The notes under the pieces are model-generated. The model ran no database searches, was not told the origin of the DNA, and saw only the letters and a list, made by a program, of their open reading frames with translations. Shown here piece after piece: positions 11,001 through 22,959 of a DNA stretch of 64,000 nucleotides (position 1 is its first letter; each line of letters starts with the position of its first letter). The position numbers and the translations under genes were made by a program. The stretch is from Eucalyptus grandis (taxonomy: Eukaryota; Streptophyta; Magnoliopsida; Myrtales; Myrtaceae): assembly GCF_016545825.1 (NCBI RefSeq), contig NC_052612.1, positions 42,453,738 through 42,517,737 on the forward strand, in the 5' to 3' direction.

Positions 11001-14000
11001 CATCTTGCTTTTCCAATAACTTATAAGAAAAACTCGTGATAATCTCCCTCCTACTTTCAATCTCTCTATCTCTCTTTTGTTTGTAGTAATTAAGAGGTAC
11101 TCGGACCAGATTTCTCGTACCAAATCAAGTGCACCTCCTTGATCTAATCGGCGCAAATCATTCATGTGGCGATTAGGAAATTCCTTGAAACTTTAGTAAT
11201 ATTTTCGGCGCCCGAGATGTCGACCGCGTTATTACTAGACCAAATTAAATGAAGCCAAGCTTTTTAATGAATTGCCTGCATTATTAATCAGTAAGACTTG
11301 TGGGAAGAACGTAAGATAGGTGAAAAGCACGCAGAAGTGGAGACAAGTGTTTCTGGGCCGGCCCGCGACAGTTGAAATAAAAAAAAAAAAAAAAAAAAAG
11401 AAGAAGCACGATACCCCATCGTCAGTGATTTACAAGTTTAATCACCGCGAATCAGAGCATAATCATAGGATGCTTCAAGACATCATCTGAATAAACCTCC
11501 TCAGAAAGACAGCAAGAATCCGTATCTTTTTTCCAGACGCGCTCGAGATCGCTATGGATTTCCAGCTTGAATTCATCCATATTTTATAAGATCCTGTGAC
11601 CAGGTTTATCCCGCTAGAAATGATCGGTCGGTACATCGTACTCTCCAGCTGACTCCTCAGCCGTCGAATGCCGAGAGAAAAAAAAAAAGAAGAAGAAGAA
11701 GAGAAAAACTCATTAGAAAACTGATTAGCAGTAGAGCAGAGACAAAGGTGATCCGCTGGCTTTAATAATGCACAGCATCAAACCAGATCTCACTGCATAA
11801 CTAGCGTATCTCCTAGAATAATGTCCGAACGGTGGGCGATTCAGTGTATTTCAGCTAACCCCGATGCTCCTGACCTTTTATAAATCTATCCCGAGCTCCT
11901 TCTGGGATCGGTTGTACCTGCGGTTGCAGCATTCGAGATAGGCTTCTTCTCTTCTTATTTTGTTCAACAACAAAAAGAAAAGAAACAAAAATCGATCTCG
12001 GTATTCTGTTCCATACGAGATGGTATATGCGGGCAAGTCAAAAGGAATTATAATACACGGAAGATGATTCTTCTGTTGACTCGGAACTGATTCTCAACGG
12101 GTTCCTTGAATTTGTGAAAATTTCTGCAATATCATAACGTTAGTCAAACCCCTAGTTGCACCAACGTCTCCTCGATGCCTTATCGTTCCTACTTCCACCT
12201 AACAAGTGGACTCAAACTATAGTGTTTCATATTCTAGTTTGATTTAATATTTGCTCGAGCTATGTACAAAATTCATGCATATAGACAGGTTAGATGACTC
12301 GGGAATCACGGCGGTGGGGAAGTCCTTGAGTAATTTTTTGCTCAGAAGTTAAATTTTCAATTGACAAGGCCTAGATTCTAAGTCTAATACCAAATTTCTA
12401 AAACTTCACGAAATGAAAATGGAAGAAATTGTTCCATTGGGCATATGAATTGCCTTTTGGTCAATGTTTCATGCTCGCAAGGACAAAAAAGAAAATTTCT
12501 GATGCAGCAGAAAGCCCCCTGGCTGGGATCCTTTTACATCACCATGAAAATGACATTTCAATTGCCAAAAACTAGTTTTTTGGGGGGTCGAGTTAAAAAA
12601 AGTCCACGGATACGTGTCTTGTCTTGATTAATTAGCTATCATAAATATGTTTAATTTCAACAATTTTGGGAGTTGATTTGACCACGCACCCCGTTCTCAT
12701 ATTAACTTTGAAATCGTCGTTTTCGTTGACATTCGGACAACTGACTATTGAATTGAAAGTCAAGCAATTAAATTAACAAATCAAATCAGATAGTATCGGC
12801 GACTTTTACGTACATTACGTGACTGATATGAAGGTCGCACGTTTTCTCTGGCCAAAAAAAAAAGTTGATTGGGCAAGGAATCACAAGAAAATTTGGTTTT
12901 CGTGGGTTTTGTTGGGGGGTAAAAATGAACCGCAAAAATCATCCACTATCATTGAGCAATAATGATGAATTATCGTTTTTAACTAAGATATATATATATA
13001 TATATATATATAATCCAAATTTTCGTAATTAAGTGGTGGAATTAATCTTAGAAGATAATGGTTTTAAGCTGGATCTAACTCAAATCCTCAAAGGAAAAAA
13101 ACCCCAAAGACATGACGAGTCATATCATGAGAACAAATAAGCCAATGGGAATTATATTGAAAAATGAATTAGGGTACAAACCATTAAATTATCCCACATT
13201 GCTTATTTACATAATTTATATACTCTTTATATACATGTGATCTTTTTCGGTAATAAATTAGAAATACAAATATGGTATCGGAGTCGGGTTCCATCTTAAT
13301 TTGTTTTGCATAGTGTATGATGTATTAATTTAAACTTCTGGATATAAGCTTTCAAAGTGGCAAAGTGTTGTGTAATTTTCTCGATAACATGGAAAGTTGA
13401 CGCACGATTTTATCTTTGCTGCTAGAAATAAATACGATATATTAGTGAAAAGGCCACCCTCCCATCTCTATCAAGATTGGTCCAAACCACTTTTAGTGTT
13501 TTGGCTCTTGGTCCAGACTTCTGTTTCCTCTTTCTTTTCTTCTTGCTTTTTTTTTTGGGGGGGGTCGATCTTTTCTCCTTACTTTAGGCGGCATCAAATG
13601 TATGGGTAATAGAAAATTGTTACCTTTGTCCCTTTATTTCTTTAATCTATGTTTATTAGGTGCTTAAGATAGTCTCGCTTGAAAAAGATCTAGACGTGGT
13701 CCATACATAAGTGAATGGTTGCTATCAATGTGCAAGGTTCCTGGGCGTGTACTGATAGGGTATTAGTATTACTCTATGCCAGAACCTCCACTATGCATCC
13801 CAATTCTGAATCCTATAGGATCATGATGTCATCCTGAAATCCGTCAGTTTCACGGGTTTCAAGGTACCGTGTATTACTCTGTCTTTTCCTCTCTCTTTTT
13901 TTGTGGAAAATAAAAATTCACCAATCGAAAAGTTGTAACGATTTAGGTTACTAACACATTGAATATTCAACACCCAAAAACACTTGAATTGCAGGTTAAT

Positions 14001-14530
14001 GTACATGCCCATGTCTAGTGATAACTTAATCATGTTACAGTAAAACATACAAAAAAATAGAAATAAATCAGCTTCTACCCATCATTTAAATTTATGAGTT
14101 TACATGAAACCCCACAACACCCTACCAAGAGCATGAACAAAAATGGATATGATTATATGACATAGCCAAGCTGGTGAGAAAGACAGAGGGGATATATTTG
14201 TCAAATAGAGTTGGAGATTGTTTCACGTATTAATTTAATGCGAAACTTTGATTTGAAAAATGACAAAGTCATAAATAATCAAAATGGTTAAGTCTGATAA
14301 AAAAAAATGATGATCTTTCACCATTATAAATTGGGTAAATTGAATCGGAAACTTTCCTTAAAAATTAAGACACCCCAGGTTGCATGGAATCCAAAGCTAT
14401 TATCGATACAATGAGAAATAACTAAATAACCCGAGTAAATTTGAAGTTGAAAGAAAAAATGACATTCCACGTTTAACTTTCGCCCCCTTTTTTATTTTTA
14501 TTAGATATTATCATGGATCGAGCAGCTTAA
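8050..14530. other. Gene-poor, AT-rich region
   Basis: I see no protein-coding gene that I can support in about 6.5 kb. It holds a TTTTTC-type pyrimidine repeat (about 10288-10326), an A-run (about 11380-11399), GAA-rich tracts near 11680-11705 and a (TA)n run at about 12989-13012. A moderately GC-rich patch at 9400-9660, with repeated CTCGAG/CCTCGG-like words, looks like a fragment of an interspersed repeat, but I could not assign a family. Confidence 0.5.
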
Positions 14531-15562
14531 GGGTGCGTTTGGAAAGACTTTTGGGGAAAGTCTTTAGGAAAATGCAAAGATCTTTGAGTTAAATGTGTTT
14601 TCCAAAATGCAAACTGTGTTTAGTAAATTATAATTTAAAAGCCCTTTGTGAAGTACCTTTGAGCAAAATAGCGTTTGGGGGCAAATGACTTTTGTAAAAA
14701 AAAATATCAAAAGAAGAATAAAAAAAAAATGAAAACCAAAGAAAGGCGGGCGGCATTCCACGATCAAGCGGCGACCCCCGGCGACCTCCGGCGACCTCCG
14801 GCGACCCCGGATCTGGGCCGGCGACCCACCGCGCCGCAGAGGTCGCCGGCGACCCATCTGGTCGCGCGTGAAGGTTGCGGCCGGCGTGGTCGCGACCAGA
14901 TCTGCGACCAGATGGGTCGCGCGAAGGTCGCGACCTCCGCGGAGGTCGCCTGAAGCACGGCCGGCGACGCAGATCTGCGTCGCGACCTCTCGCGAAGGTC
15001 GCCCGGGTCGCGGCCGGCGACCCATCTGGTCGCAGCGCGAAGGTCGCGGCCGGCGACCAGATCTGCGACCAAATGGGTCGCGGTCGCGACCTTCGCGGCG
15101 ACCTCTCGAGCGGGGTCACGCGACCCTCGCCGAAGGGTCGCCGGCGAGGGTGGTGCTGGCGCGGTCGAGGGCTGGCGTCGCAGTGGTCGGCGGCTCGGGT
15201 GCCGGTGCGGGTGGTGCTTTGCGCGGTCGAGGGCCGCCACCACGGTGGCCGGGCGCGAGCAAGGTCTCCCGAAGAAGATGAACAGTACCCAAAAAGAAGA
15301 AGACGATGAGAGGGCAAAACCGGAAAAACGAAGAAACAACAAGGATAATTTGGGAAGAAAATTTTTTTTTAGCCCCTCGCCCTCAGCATTTTCGGCATGC
15401 TGAAAGCCCAAGGCAGCCTCCCACCTGCCTTGGGCTTTCAGCCTTCACAAGGCTGACATTTTGCAAAGGGGCCTTGAAAATTCTTTGCCAAACACCCCAT
15501 ACTTGGCTCAAAGATCCTTGGGGCTTCAAAGTAGCCTTGAGAAGCTACTCCCAAACGCAGCC
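14531..15562. mobile_element. PIF/Harbinger (Tourist-like) non-autonomous element with GC-rich core
   Basis: The left end begins GGGTGCGTTTGG and the right end finishes CCAAACGCAGCC, giving 12-bp terminal inverted repeats with one mismatch. Weaker inverted similarity extends about 70 bp inward, including GATCTTTGAG in both subterminal regions. The element is flanked by TAA on both sides (14528-14530 and 15563-15565), the 3-bp target duplication typical of PIF/Harbinger elements. It is 1032 bp long and encodes no transposase. The core (about 14750-15260) is extremely GC-rich and carries some 25-30 copies of GGTCGC or its complement, including the 10-bp palindrome GGTCGCGACC. The long arginine/proline-rich open frames on both strands follow from this composition and are not called as genes. 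Confidence 0.8.
15399..15442. repeat. Perfect 18-bp inverted repeat (hairpin) inside the Harbinger element
   Basis: The arm GCTGAAAGCCCAAGGCAG at 15399-15416 is followed by an 8-nt loop and the exact complement CTGCCTTGGGCTTTCAGC at 15425-15442. No mismatches are seen. It lies about 120 bp from the right end of the element. Confidence 0.9.
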
Positions 15563-16844
15563 TAAGTCCTTGAAAACGTGCTGAATAATGATGTCTAAAT
15601 AGGTCCATGAGTGGCCAAACATGTCCTTCGGACATTGATGGGGTCAAAGCAAGCCATCACGAAATTTCCGAAGGCTTCTTTTGAGCAGACATGCACACTG
15701 TGTGGAAAAAAGGTTGATTTTTCCTTCAAATTGAATTACAAAACAAGAAATGGAAATAACATTACCATTCGATGCATACTTGTTAGATGTAAATTTACTC
15801 GAACAAGCACCATCTAATCGATTTGTAGCACTCCAAGTCGACACGAGGGGAGCACATGATCGCGATTGTTGAATTGGGATTTCGAGTTTGATCACAAAAA
15901 AAAAAAGAAATGGCTATGTTTGGTTATTGTGATTTGGATCAATTGAATCAAGTAAATTTTTTTCAAAATTACGACATTTGAATTTGTGCGACGTTGAAAG
16001 CTATTTTCGAGAGTAAAAAAGAAAAAGTATCCCCAGTGATTTTAAGGTTGAAAGAAAGGACGAGTAGGCAACTAGACATATTATAGGTCGCACACCTTAA
16101 AACCTCGAAAAACGTGCTGATAATGATGTTTGCAGTCGTCATATTTTCTTCTTTATTATTTGGTAAATAGCAACGTTTTGACAGAAAAAGCTCAAAAAAG
16201 AGCCTTTTGCTTTTTACTCACCGACCCGCCATATTAAGTTATAAGAAAACATCAGAAAGAAATTTGAACATTTAATTCGACTCTTCGTTTGGTCAAACTC
16301 TAAAGATCGCATCATTAAAATTCTAAAGATGACATTATAAAGTTAACCAAAATCGAGGAACTATTCGTATTGTTATCTCGGGTGATAATTATCGTGAATT
16401 TATCAAATAATCGACATTTTTTTTACTATGCTCAAATGGAAGAGCGAGTTGGGGGAAACTACTTTGCCTTTTACGGGACGAGGCAACAGAACAACGACCG
16501 GATTCGAGGATTGACGGACGACGACGACGACGACGATGATGATGATGGATCGGGCGTGTAGCGGGGAGCATCGTAGCGTGCGGTGGAGGCGAGCGAGATC
16601 TCCACGGAGGCGCGTGGGCCCCGCGAGATCAGCCTTTTCTTTGGTGGTGGTGGGGGGAAGGGGAAGGGGGATATCTTTGGGAGCGTGGATCATACGTGAC
16701 AGGCTGTCCCCATGCACCTCAAAAGTCTGTCGGGGAATCTTCTCCTTCCCCTCTCTCCTCCCTCCCCAAGGACACCCCCCCCCGTCTCGCCGGATTACCT
16801 GTTCGACAGCGTTTCCCTCCCATCGATTTCAAGGGGGGGTAAAA
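15563..16844. other. Intergenic region with short repeats
   Basis: No gene is supported. A short direct repeat (GAAAACGTGCTGA-TAATGATGT type) occurs at about 15572-15596 and again at about 16099-16123. A GAC/GAT trinucleotide run lies at about 16518-16546 and yields an Asp-rich chance peptide. From 16740 the sequence becomes pyrimidine-rich, like the leader region at 18370-18430. Confidence 0.5.
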
Positions 16845-18385
16845 GTCCATGGCGTCCTTGGAATCTTTCGCCCTTCATTTACTTGAGCTAGACCATTCAC
16901 ATTTTTTTGCTTATCGATCTAACGGCGAAAACCCCAAGACAGACGCGATGCCTCTTCAAATTTTATGTACGTTGTTTGATTCTGTCTCGTGAAAATTGGA
17001 ATGAAGCTTGCACATTTTTGATATTTTCTTCTTCGTCCTTTTTTTCAAATTGATCGACTGGGTTTTCGAACTTTTCTTTATGTGCGATGAAATACTTGAA
17101 ATCTAATTTTTTTTGTTCGGCTTGGTCTATTTGTCTTGAGTGAGGCTACATGTGCTCGCATGGTAACTGACATAGTCGCTTATGGCATGATGTGGACCTT
17201 ATTATGAGGTGTTCTAGAAGCATGTCGACTCCGCTCATCTCGACTTAATATCAGGTGTGAAATTTCATTACTTATGGACGAAGGAATACTTGAATATGAT
17301 GGTTGGAATTCAAAGAGGAACCATGGTGCTCCATCACTCTATCCAATCTGGGGATTTCATTATGTCCAAAGGACATCGATTTTCTTTTTCTTCCCTCCCG
17401 TCAATTTTGATGGCAGTAAAAGTTTGCAGTGTCCTTATAATCTTTCACTGTTCATTATTTGAGCTAGACTGTCAATATTTTTTGTTTATCAATCTAACGG
17501 CAAAAACCCCAAGATAGACACGGTACCTCTTCAAATTTCATGCACAAAAACAAAAGATGTCTTACCTCATATGATTTTGTCTTGTGAAAATTTGGAATGA
17601 ACCTTGCACATCCTCAACACTTTCTTCTTCTTCTTCTTCTTCTTCTTCTTTTGTCAAATTGTTCCATTGGGTTTTTAAACTTTTCCTTTCGTGTGATTAA
17701 GTACTTGAGATCTAAGTTTTTTGTTCGGCTTGGTCTATTTGTATTGAGTCAGTAGATGGAATTGCCGGCATCGCTTACTGAGTGAGGCTACATGTGCCAG
17801 CATGGCTTGCTAACATTGTCACTTACGGTATGATGTGGACCTCGTTTTGAGGTTTTTTAGGAGCGTGTTAGCTCCACCCATCTCAACTTAACATCAGGTG
17901 TGAAATTTCATTAATTAAAAAAAGCAGTTTCTACATGTAACTTCGAAAGAATACTTGAATATAATGAGTGAGCGGGGGATTTGTCTACTTTAGAAATTTG
18001 TAAAATTTTATCTAATACAGCTTGCATATCCCTTATGTTTTTTCCTTTTTAAAAATTGTTTGATTGGGTTCGTAAACTTTTCTTTTCTAGGCAATGAAGT
18101 GCTTACACATGGAGTTGTCGGCGTCGCTTACTGAGCAAGGTTGAATGTGCCGGCGTGACGTTTGTTTACAATATGACGCGGATCTCATTTTGAGCTGTTT
18201 CGTGAGCATTGCTCAATTCAAAGTTGACGTAATTCATTAATTACACATGTAATTTATATGCATGACTTCAAAAGAATCGCTGAAGATATTGGTGGGAATT
18301 CAAAGAGGAATCACGGCTCTCCGTCACTGTATCTAATCCAGGGATTTCATTACGCCAAAAGCCCATCGATTTTCTCTTTCTTTCG
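16845..18385 (+). repeat. Three degenerate tandem copies of a promoter-proximal block
   Basis: The approximate units are 16845-17400, 17401-17985 and 17986-18385. Shared landmarks are TGAGCTAGAC with GCAAAAACCCCAAGA or GCGAAAACCCCAAGA (copies 1 and 2), TTCGGCTTGGTCTATTTG (copies 1 and 2), GGCATGATGTGGACCT-like and TCAGGTGTGAAATTTCATTA (copies 1 and 2), a GTCGGCGTCGCTTACTGAG-like motif (copies 2 and 3), and GGAATTCAAAGAGGAA with ATCGATTTTCT (end of copies 1 and 3). The last copy runs into the response-regulator promoter. The repeat may have multiplied cis-regulatory sites, but that is inference. Confidence 0.7.
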
Positions 18386-18577
18386 TCCCTTCCCTTCCCT
18401 CCCTCCCTCCCCTGCTTTTTCACAGCGCTCTCTCCACCTGCTCATGGGCATGGCGAAAGGCCGTAACAGCTCCGCCACCACCGCCGCCGGCACACATGCC
18501 GGCGGTCCAGGCGAGGGGACGATGACGCCATCTGTATCTGTTTGGAGGATTTTGGCGGGCCCCACTTCCACCCCCTC

Positions 18578-18715
18578 CCTCTCTCTCTCTCTCTCGCCCT
18601 GCTCTTTCGGCTTTTGCCTTCGCTTCCATCCAAACTCTCTCTCTCTCTCTCTCAGTAATCTCCTCCTCTCGTCATATAAAATCAACCCACCCCCACTTTG
18701 CACACCTCAAATCTA

Positions 18716-18746
<31 letters not shown>
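18578..18746 (+). repeat. Three (CT)n tracts in the response-regulator promoter and leader
   Basis: Runs of CT occur at about 18578-18595, 18635-18653 and 18721-18746. The first two lie just before a TATA box and the third just after it, probably in the 5' leader. Pyrimidine tracts in this position are common in plant core promoters. Confidence 0.7.
18675..18681 (+). promoter_or_regulatory. Candidate TATA box of the response-regulator gene
   Basis: TATAAAA on the plus strand is followed by a CT-rich leader. It lies about 350 bp before the chosen start codon at 19025, implying a leader of roughly 310 nt that contains a short upstream ORF (18849-18878). Confidence 0.5.
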
Positions 18747-18848
18747 ACTCATCGCATTGCCTTTCCTTTTACCAAATCTTCACGCCCCTCGCATTGCTCT
18801 CTCCGTTTCTGTAAAGGAATCGGCCCGGGAGAGCGTTGCTTCGGGGGA

Positions 18849-18878
18849 ATGAAGAAATATGGTCGGATCTTGCTCTGA
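18849..18878 (+). promoter_or_regulatory. Nine-codon upstream ORF overlapping an in-frame upstream ATG
   Basis: ATG at 18849 opens a nine-codon ORF ending in TGA at 18876-18878. This stop overlaps an ATG at 18878-18880 (TGATG) that is in frame with the response regulator and would add 49 residues. The upstream ORF could reduce or redirect translation. Whether it is transcribed depends on the real cap site. Confidence 0.4.
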
Positions 18879-19024
18879 TGGATGTGGGTTCTGCTGGGTC
18901 TTCTTCGCATGACGACCCCGTGCTCCCCCTCCTCCCCTGTCGTAGCAGCAGAGGAAGAAGGCGCCGTACCCTCGTGAGAAAGTTTCTGCTCTCGGATCTC
19001 TCGCATTTCTCTCCATTCCCGCAA

Positions 19025-20812
19025 ATGAGCAGTGCCGCAGAGTCTCAGTTCCACGTCTTGGCCGTCGACGACAGCCTCATCGATAGGAAGCTCATCGAGC
19101 GGCTCCTCAAGATTTCCTCTTACCAAGGCAGGCACTTTTCTCTCCCCCTCTCTGTCCTTTGTGTTTTCTTGTATGAAACGAAGAATGGGTTCTTCAAGAA
19201 GTTGGCTTAGTTCTTCTTGTTGCTTTGCTTTGTTTTTTTTTTGTTCTTTTTTTGGGCGCTTTCATTTCTCATTCTCTCTCTTTTTTCTTCTTTTCTTTTC
19301 TGATTTTGTTCGATTCTTTCACGTTGCCATTTGCAGTGACTACCGTTGATTCTGGTAGTAAAGCTCTGGAGTTCCTGGGTTCCCGTGTTAACGATGACCG
19401 AAGCAGCTCCGATTCTCTCCCGTCCGTTTCGCCGAGCGATCATCAAGTAATAATGCGTCCTCCAGTTTCAGCATTTCTCCGTCTTTCTTTCCCTCGGGAA
19501 CTTTCTTTTTCCTGCCATTTTTCGATATTCTGGGGTTCTGTTGCGCGACTCATTTTGATTTCCTATGGACTAATTAACAGGGAGTGGAGGTGAATCTCAT
19601 CATCACAGACTACTGTATGCCCGGAATGACTGGCTACGACTTGCTCAAGAAAATCAAGGTACGGCCTATCCCCTCTTTTCACGATTACAGATATTCTTTC
19701 TTTCCCGTTTGCCCTTTCCTTTTCGTTCCTTTTCTCCTCTCGGTCGTCTTGTAGGCATCGTTTTTCCTTTCCGGGAAAATTTGGCCCCAGCCGTGTCTCG
19801 CCAGATTGATTGTTTTGCGTTCCATAGATCGACAAAGTCAGAAAGTGGCTAACATGCATGATTCTGAATGTTTCTGGTCGTGGGTCCTTCCATTTTTATC
19901 GCTTTTCCCCCCTCTTCCCCGCCCACTTGCTCGGGAATTTCCATGAGTAATAATCTCCAAGAATATATTCCCTACCCATCTTCGAGTAATAGTAAGGCTG
20001 ACTGATCAGATCTGTCAAGCCAAGAGAACAAAGAAAAGCTGAACAGAGTAGGGCAATCTGGTGTAATTTACAGGAACCTTTCCTTTTGGCAACCCCCTTT
20101 TCTCCTTTCAGATTTCTAGTGTCCCCTCGAAATTGAATTTTTTATAACTCATAGATAGCATCTCCTTTTCTTTTCTTGTGCAGATTGATAGTACACACTT
20201 TTACTTAATCCCTAGAGAGTACCGGAAAGAACTGGTGTACGCAAATCTCATATGACTTATGTTCTTTCGCAGGAATCTTCGTCTCTGAGAGACATCCCGG
20301 TGGTCATTATGTCATCCGAGAATGTCCCTTCAAGGATCACCAGGTGAGAGCAGCACATAATACTGTTAGGAAAAGAGAACCTCCTCAATGTTTGTGCTCA
20401 GATGTTACGACTTTCAGGAGGATGATGGATGGTGTTTTGTTAACGGGGTGTGTTTGATTTGGGACGACGCAGATGCTTGGAAGAAGGTGCGGAGGAATTC
20501 ATCCTGAAGCCGGTGCGATTAGCGGACGTGAACAAGCTCAGACCCCACATGATGAGAACCAAGAAGCTCAAGGGTCAGGAACAGGAACAGGAATTGCAAG
20601 AAGAGTCGGTGACACATTGTGAGGTTCGATCACAACCACCGCGCCAACATGAACTCGAGATCGAACAGAGTCAACAAGATCAATCCCAGCAGATTCAACA
20701 ACACCAGCAACAGAAATCCGGCAATAATAACAAGAGAAAGGCCCTCGACGTCGAAGAAGGCCTTTCGCCCGACAGAACGAGAAGCAGATACAATGGAGTC
20801 GCCACTTTCTGA
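19025..20812 (+). CDS. Type-A two-component response regulator, ARR8/ARR9 type
   Basis: This is a negative regulator of cytokinin phosphorelay signalling. There are five exons: 19025-19127, 19337-19446, 19581-19658, 20273-20343 and 20473-20812, joining in frame to 233 residues. The receiver domain (about residues 9-145) has the acidic pair D15-D16 in LAVDDS, the phospho-acceptor D81 in [16 protein letters not shown], an MSSENVP loop and the invariant K133 in [21 protein letters not shown] and CLEEGAEEF match ARR8/ARR9 closely. The C-terminal tail (from about 150) has no DNA-binding domain, as expected for type A, and is rich in Gln, ending in a [19 protein letters not shown] motif. Intron 1 uses a GC donor (19128) with a CAG acceptor; no nearby GT keeps the frame. 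I chose 19025 because the family starts just before AAESQFHV; an in-frame ATG at 18878 would add 49 residues. Poly-T runs follow the gene. Confidence 0.93.
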
Positions 20813-21629
20813 TGAATCATCATCACACACACCCTTCGATTTTTTTTTTTTTTTTTTTTTGGTGACCATGTATCTTTTCACTAATTTTCTCTTTCACACC
20901 CCATTCCTGCTCACTGCTGGCGCATACAGATTAGAGAGAAGCGCTGGAGATTTGTTCTTTTCTTTTTCCCTCTTCTTTTCGGTTGCTTTTTTTTTTTTTT
21001 TTTTTTTTTTTTTTCTGGTATATAGATCTTAAATGAAGTAGTTAATTGACAGTAACTCTTTCTCATTTTGTCCGATCTCAATGCAAGGAAAACGAGAGTA
21101 ATAGAAGGAAGAAAACGTGGGATGTATGGGAACAAGGGGGCAAAGAAAATTGGGGAGGAAAATGATGCTACAAAGTTCAGAAATTTCCCCCCAAAATTTA
21201 TCTCACGGGAATTCTTAATTTCTACCCAAATTAGGTTTTTAAGCAACATTTCTCTAGATTTTTTAGCTGGGTTACCTCGAATTAACATGCACCAGAGCAA
21301 ACGATAGTTTGCATCAGGACATCTCTACTCAAATGATGATGTGTTGATCCTTAAATATGCCACTTGACTCTTAAAAAAGCATTGTTCTCATTTTTAAGTA
21401 CAACAAAAGATTTGGAATGCAACTCGTGAATGAGTGTAATGTCGCAAGGGAAATCATCCTTACCTTTAAATGCAGCGATGAGGTACGTCAATAGAGAAAC
21501 TCTTCAATGGCCATCGCTTTTCTCAAAAAAGAAAAAAGAAAGAAAACCATCGCTGAAATGCTTGCAATGGTTATCTCTTGTCTAGTCCAATCCTATATAT
21601 ATATATATATATATATATAAAACTAAAAA
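20813..21629 (+). other. 3' region of the response regulator with long T runs
   Basis: It contains T runs at about 20840-20861 and 20988-21015 that create a spurious Phe-rich ORF. A (TA)n microsatellite lies at about 21595-21619, directly before the inverted-repeat element. No gene is seen. Confidence 0.6.
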
Positions 21630-22390
21630 AATTTGCAAAGAGCCTAAATTTACTGCACTTTTATCGATTTAGTTATAAACTTTTTAATTTTGTCAACTCA
21701 GTATTATATTTTTTCACATTTTGCTAATCGAGTCCATCCATTTAATTTTGATAAGAAGTCGCTAACATAGATGCCGAACATCATACATGGCACAAACTTT
21801 TAATAATATTTTAGTAGTTTTTTTTTTAATTTTTAATTTTTAATTTTCTTCTCTTTTTCTTCTTTTTTCCCTTCCCATATTCCTCTTCTAGCTAGTTGCC
21901 AAGCCTTGACGATGGCTAACGATTAGCTAGAGATGAGGGCTAGTGAGGTTGACCTCAATGGCCTCGGGCGGGGAAGCCTCACCTAGCCACTGATGAGGCT
22001 CCTTACTAGGGGCAGGTGAGGCTTGCCCTTGCCAATGGTCGATGAGGGTGAGTTTCGCTAGAGGTTGGCAAGGTCAATCTAATTGGCCCTTGCCTATGGC
22101 CATCGCCGAGGCCTAACGACTAGCTAGAGGAAAAAGAAAAGAAGAAAAAAAGAGGAATAAATAAATAAATCCAAACAATTATTAAAATATTATTAAAAAT
22201 TATTTATGTTAGCATCGATTATATCACTCGGAACCCGATGCTCAAGTTAGTAATTTCGGAAAAATTGGTTATATGAATTTAATCGACAAAATGTGAAAAG
22301 ATTTAGAATTTAATTGAAAAAATTAAGAAAATTTAGGATTGAATTGGCAATAGTGCAATAGATTTATAATTTTTTTTTTACAACTTTTGC
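21630..22390. mobile_element. Inverted-repeat MITE of about 0.75 kb
   Basis: The left end (CTAAATTTACTGCACTTTTATC, given here as 21643 onward) and the complement of the right end (ATAAATCTATTGCACTATTG) are related and remain alignable for about 190 bp inward, including TTTTTCACATTTTG versus TTTTCACATTTTG and TTTAATAATATTTTA in both. The arms are AT-rich; the centre (about 21890-22130) is GC-richer, with repeated GAGGCT/GCCTC words. No ORF is present. A shorter relative lies at 59480-59760. The superfamily is uncertain, as I could not fix a target duplication. Confidence 0.65.
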
Positions 22391-22959
22391 TATATAAAAT
22401 TGCATAAACTGTCAAAAGAAATACCAGCCAGGGATGCATATTCATTCCAATTTAACTCGAGAACCATATCGAATTGACCTTATCTAACAGTTTGCACGTA
22501 GTTGCCTTGACTGGTCTAATTCTTGATTTAGAATCTTGAATTTAATTTGAGGTGAAATTTGGATTGAACCAATTTTGATTGACTCGCAAGCTTCTTAAGT
22601 TGTCATGTTTGGTTCTTTCTAGTTTCTAGTAATGGGGTCATTTTAGACATGCTTTGTTTTTGTTTTGTGAATGCTGTCGGACTGTGATTGCTTCCAAAAC
22701 TTGATCAAATTGCTGATGAACAATTAATTTCCTTCTAAAACTTGGTCGATTATAATACTTTATTATTCATTTGACTTGTAAACATCTATCTTTGATCGTA
22801 ATAAATCAATGTGTACATAAATCATCGCACTTTGTTATTGTCCGATACAACATGCAAAAATAAAATTCAATATCGATGAAAACAATCCGATTATTTTGAA
22901 ATAATTTAACTTAATTTTTTTTTTTTTTTTTTTTGGATAAAAGTTAAAATTTTCAATTT

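Noticed and set aside
14564..15317. Long overlapping Arg/Pro-rich ORFs on both strands
   Set aside because: They follow from the GC-rich GGTCGC/GCGACC core of a transposon, overlap in several frames and have no family resemblance.
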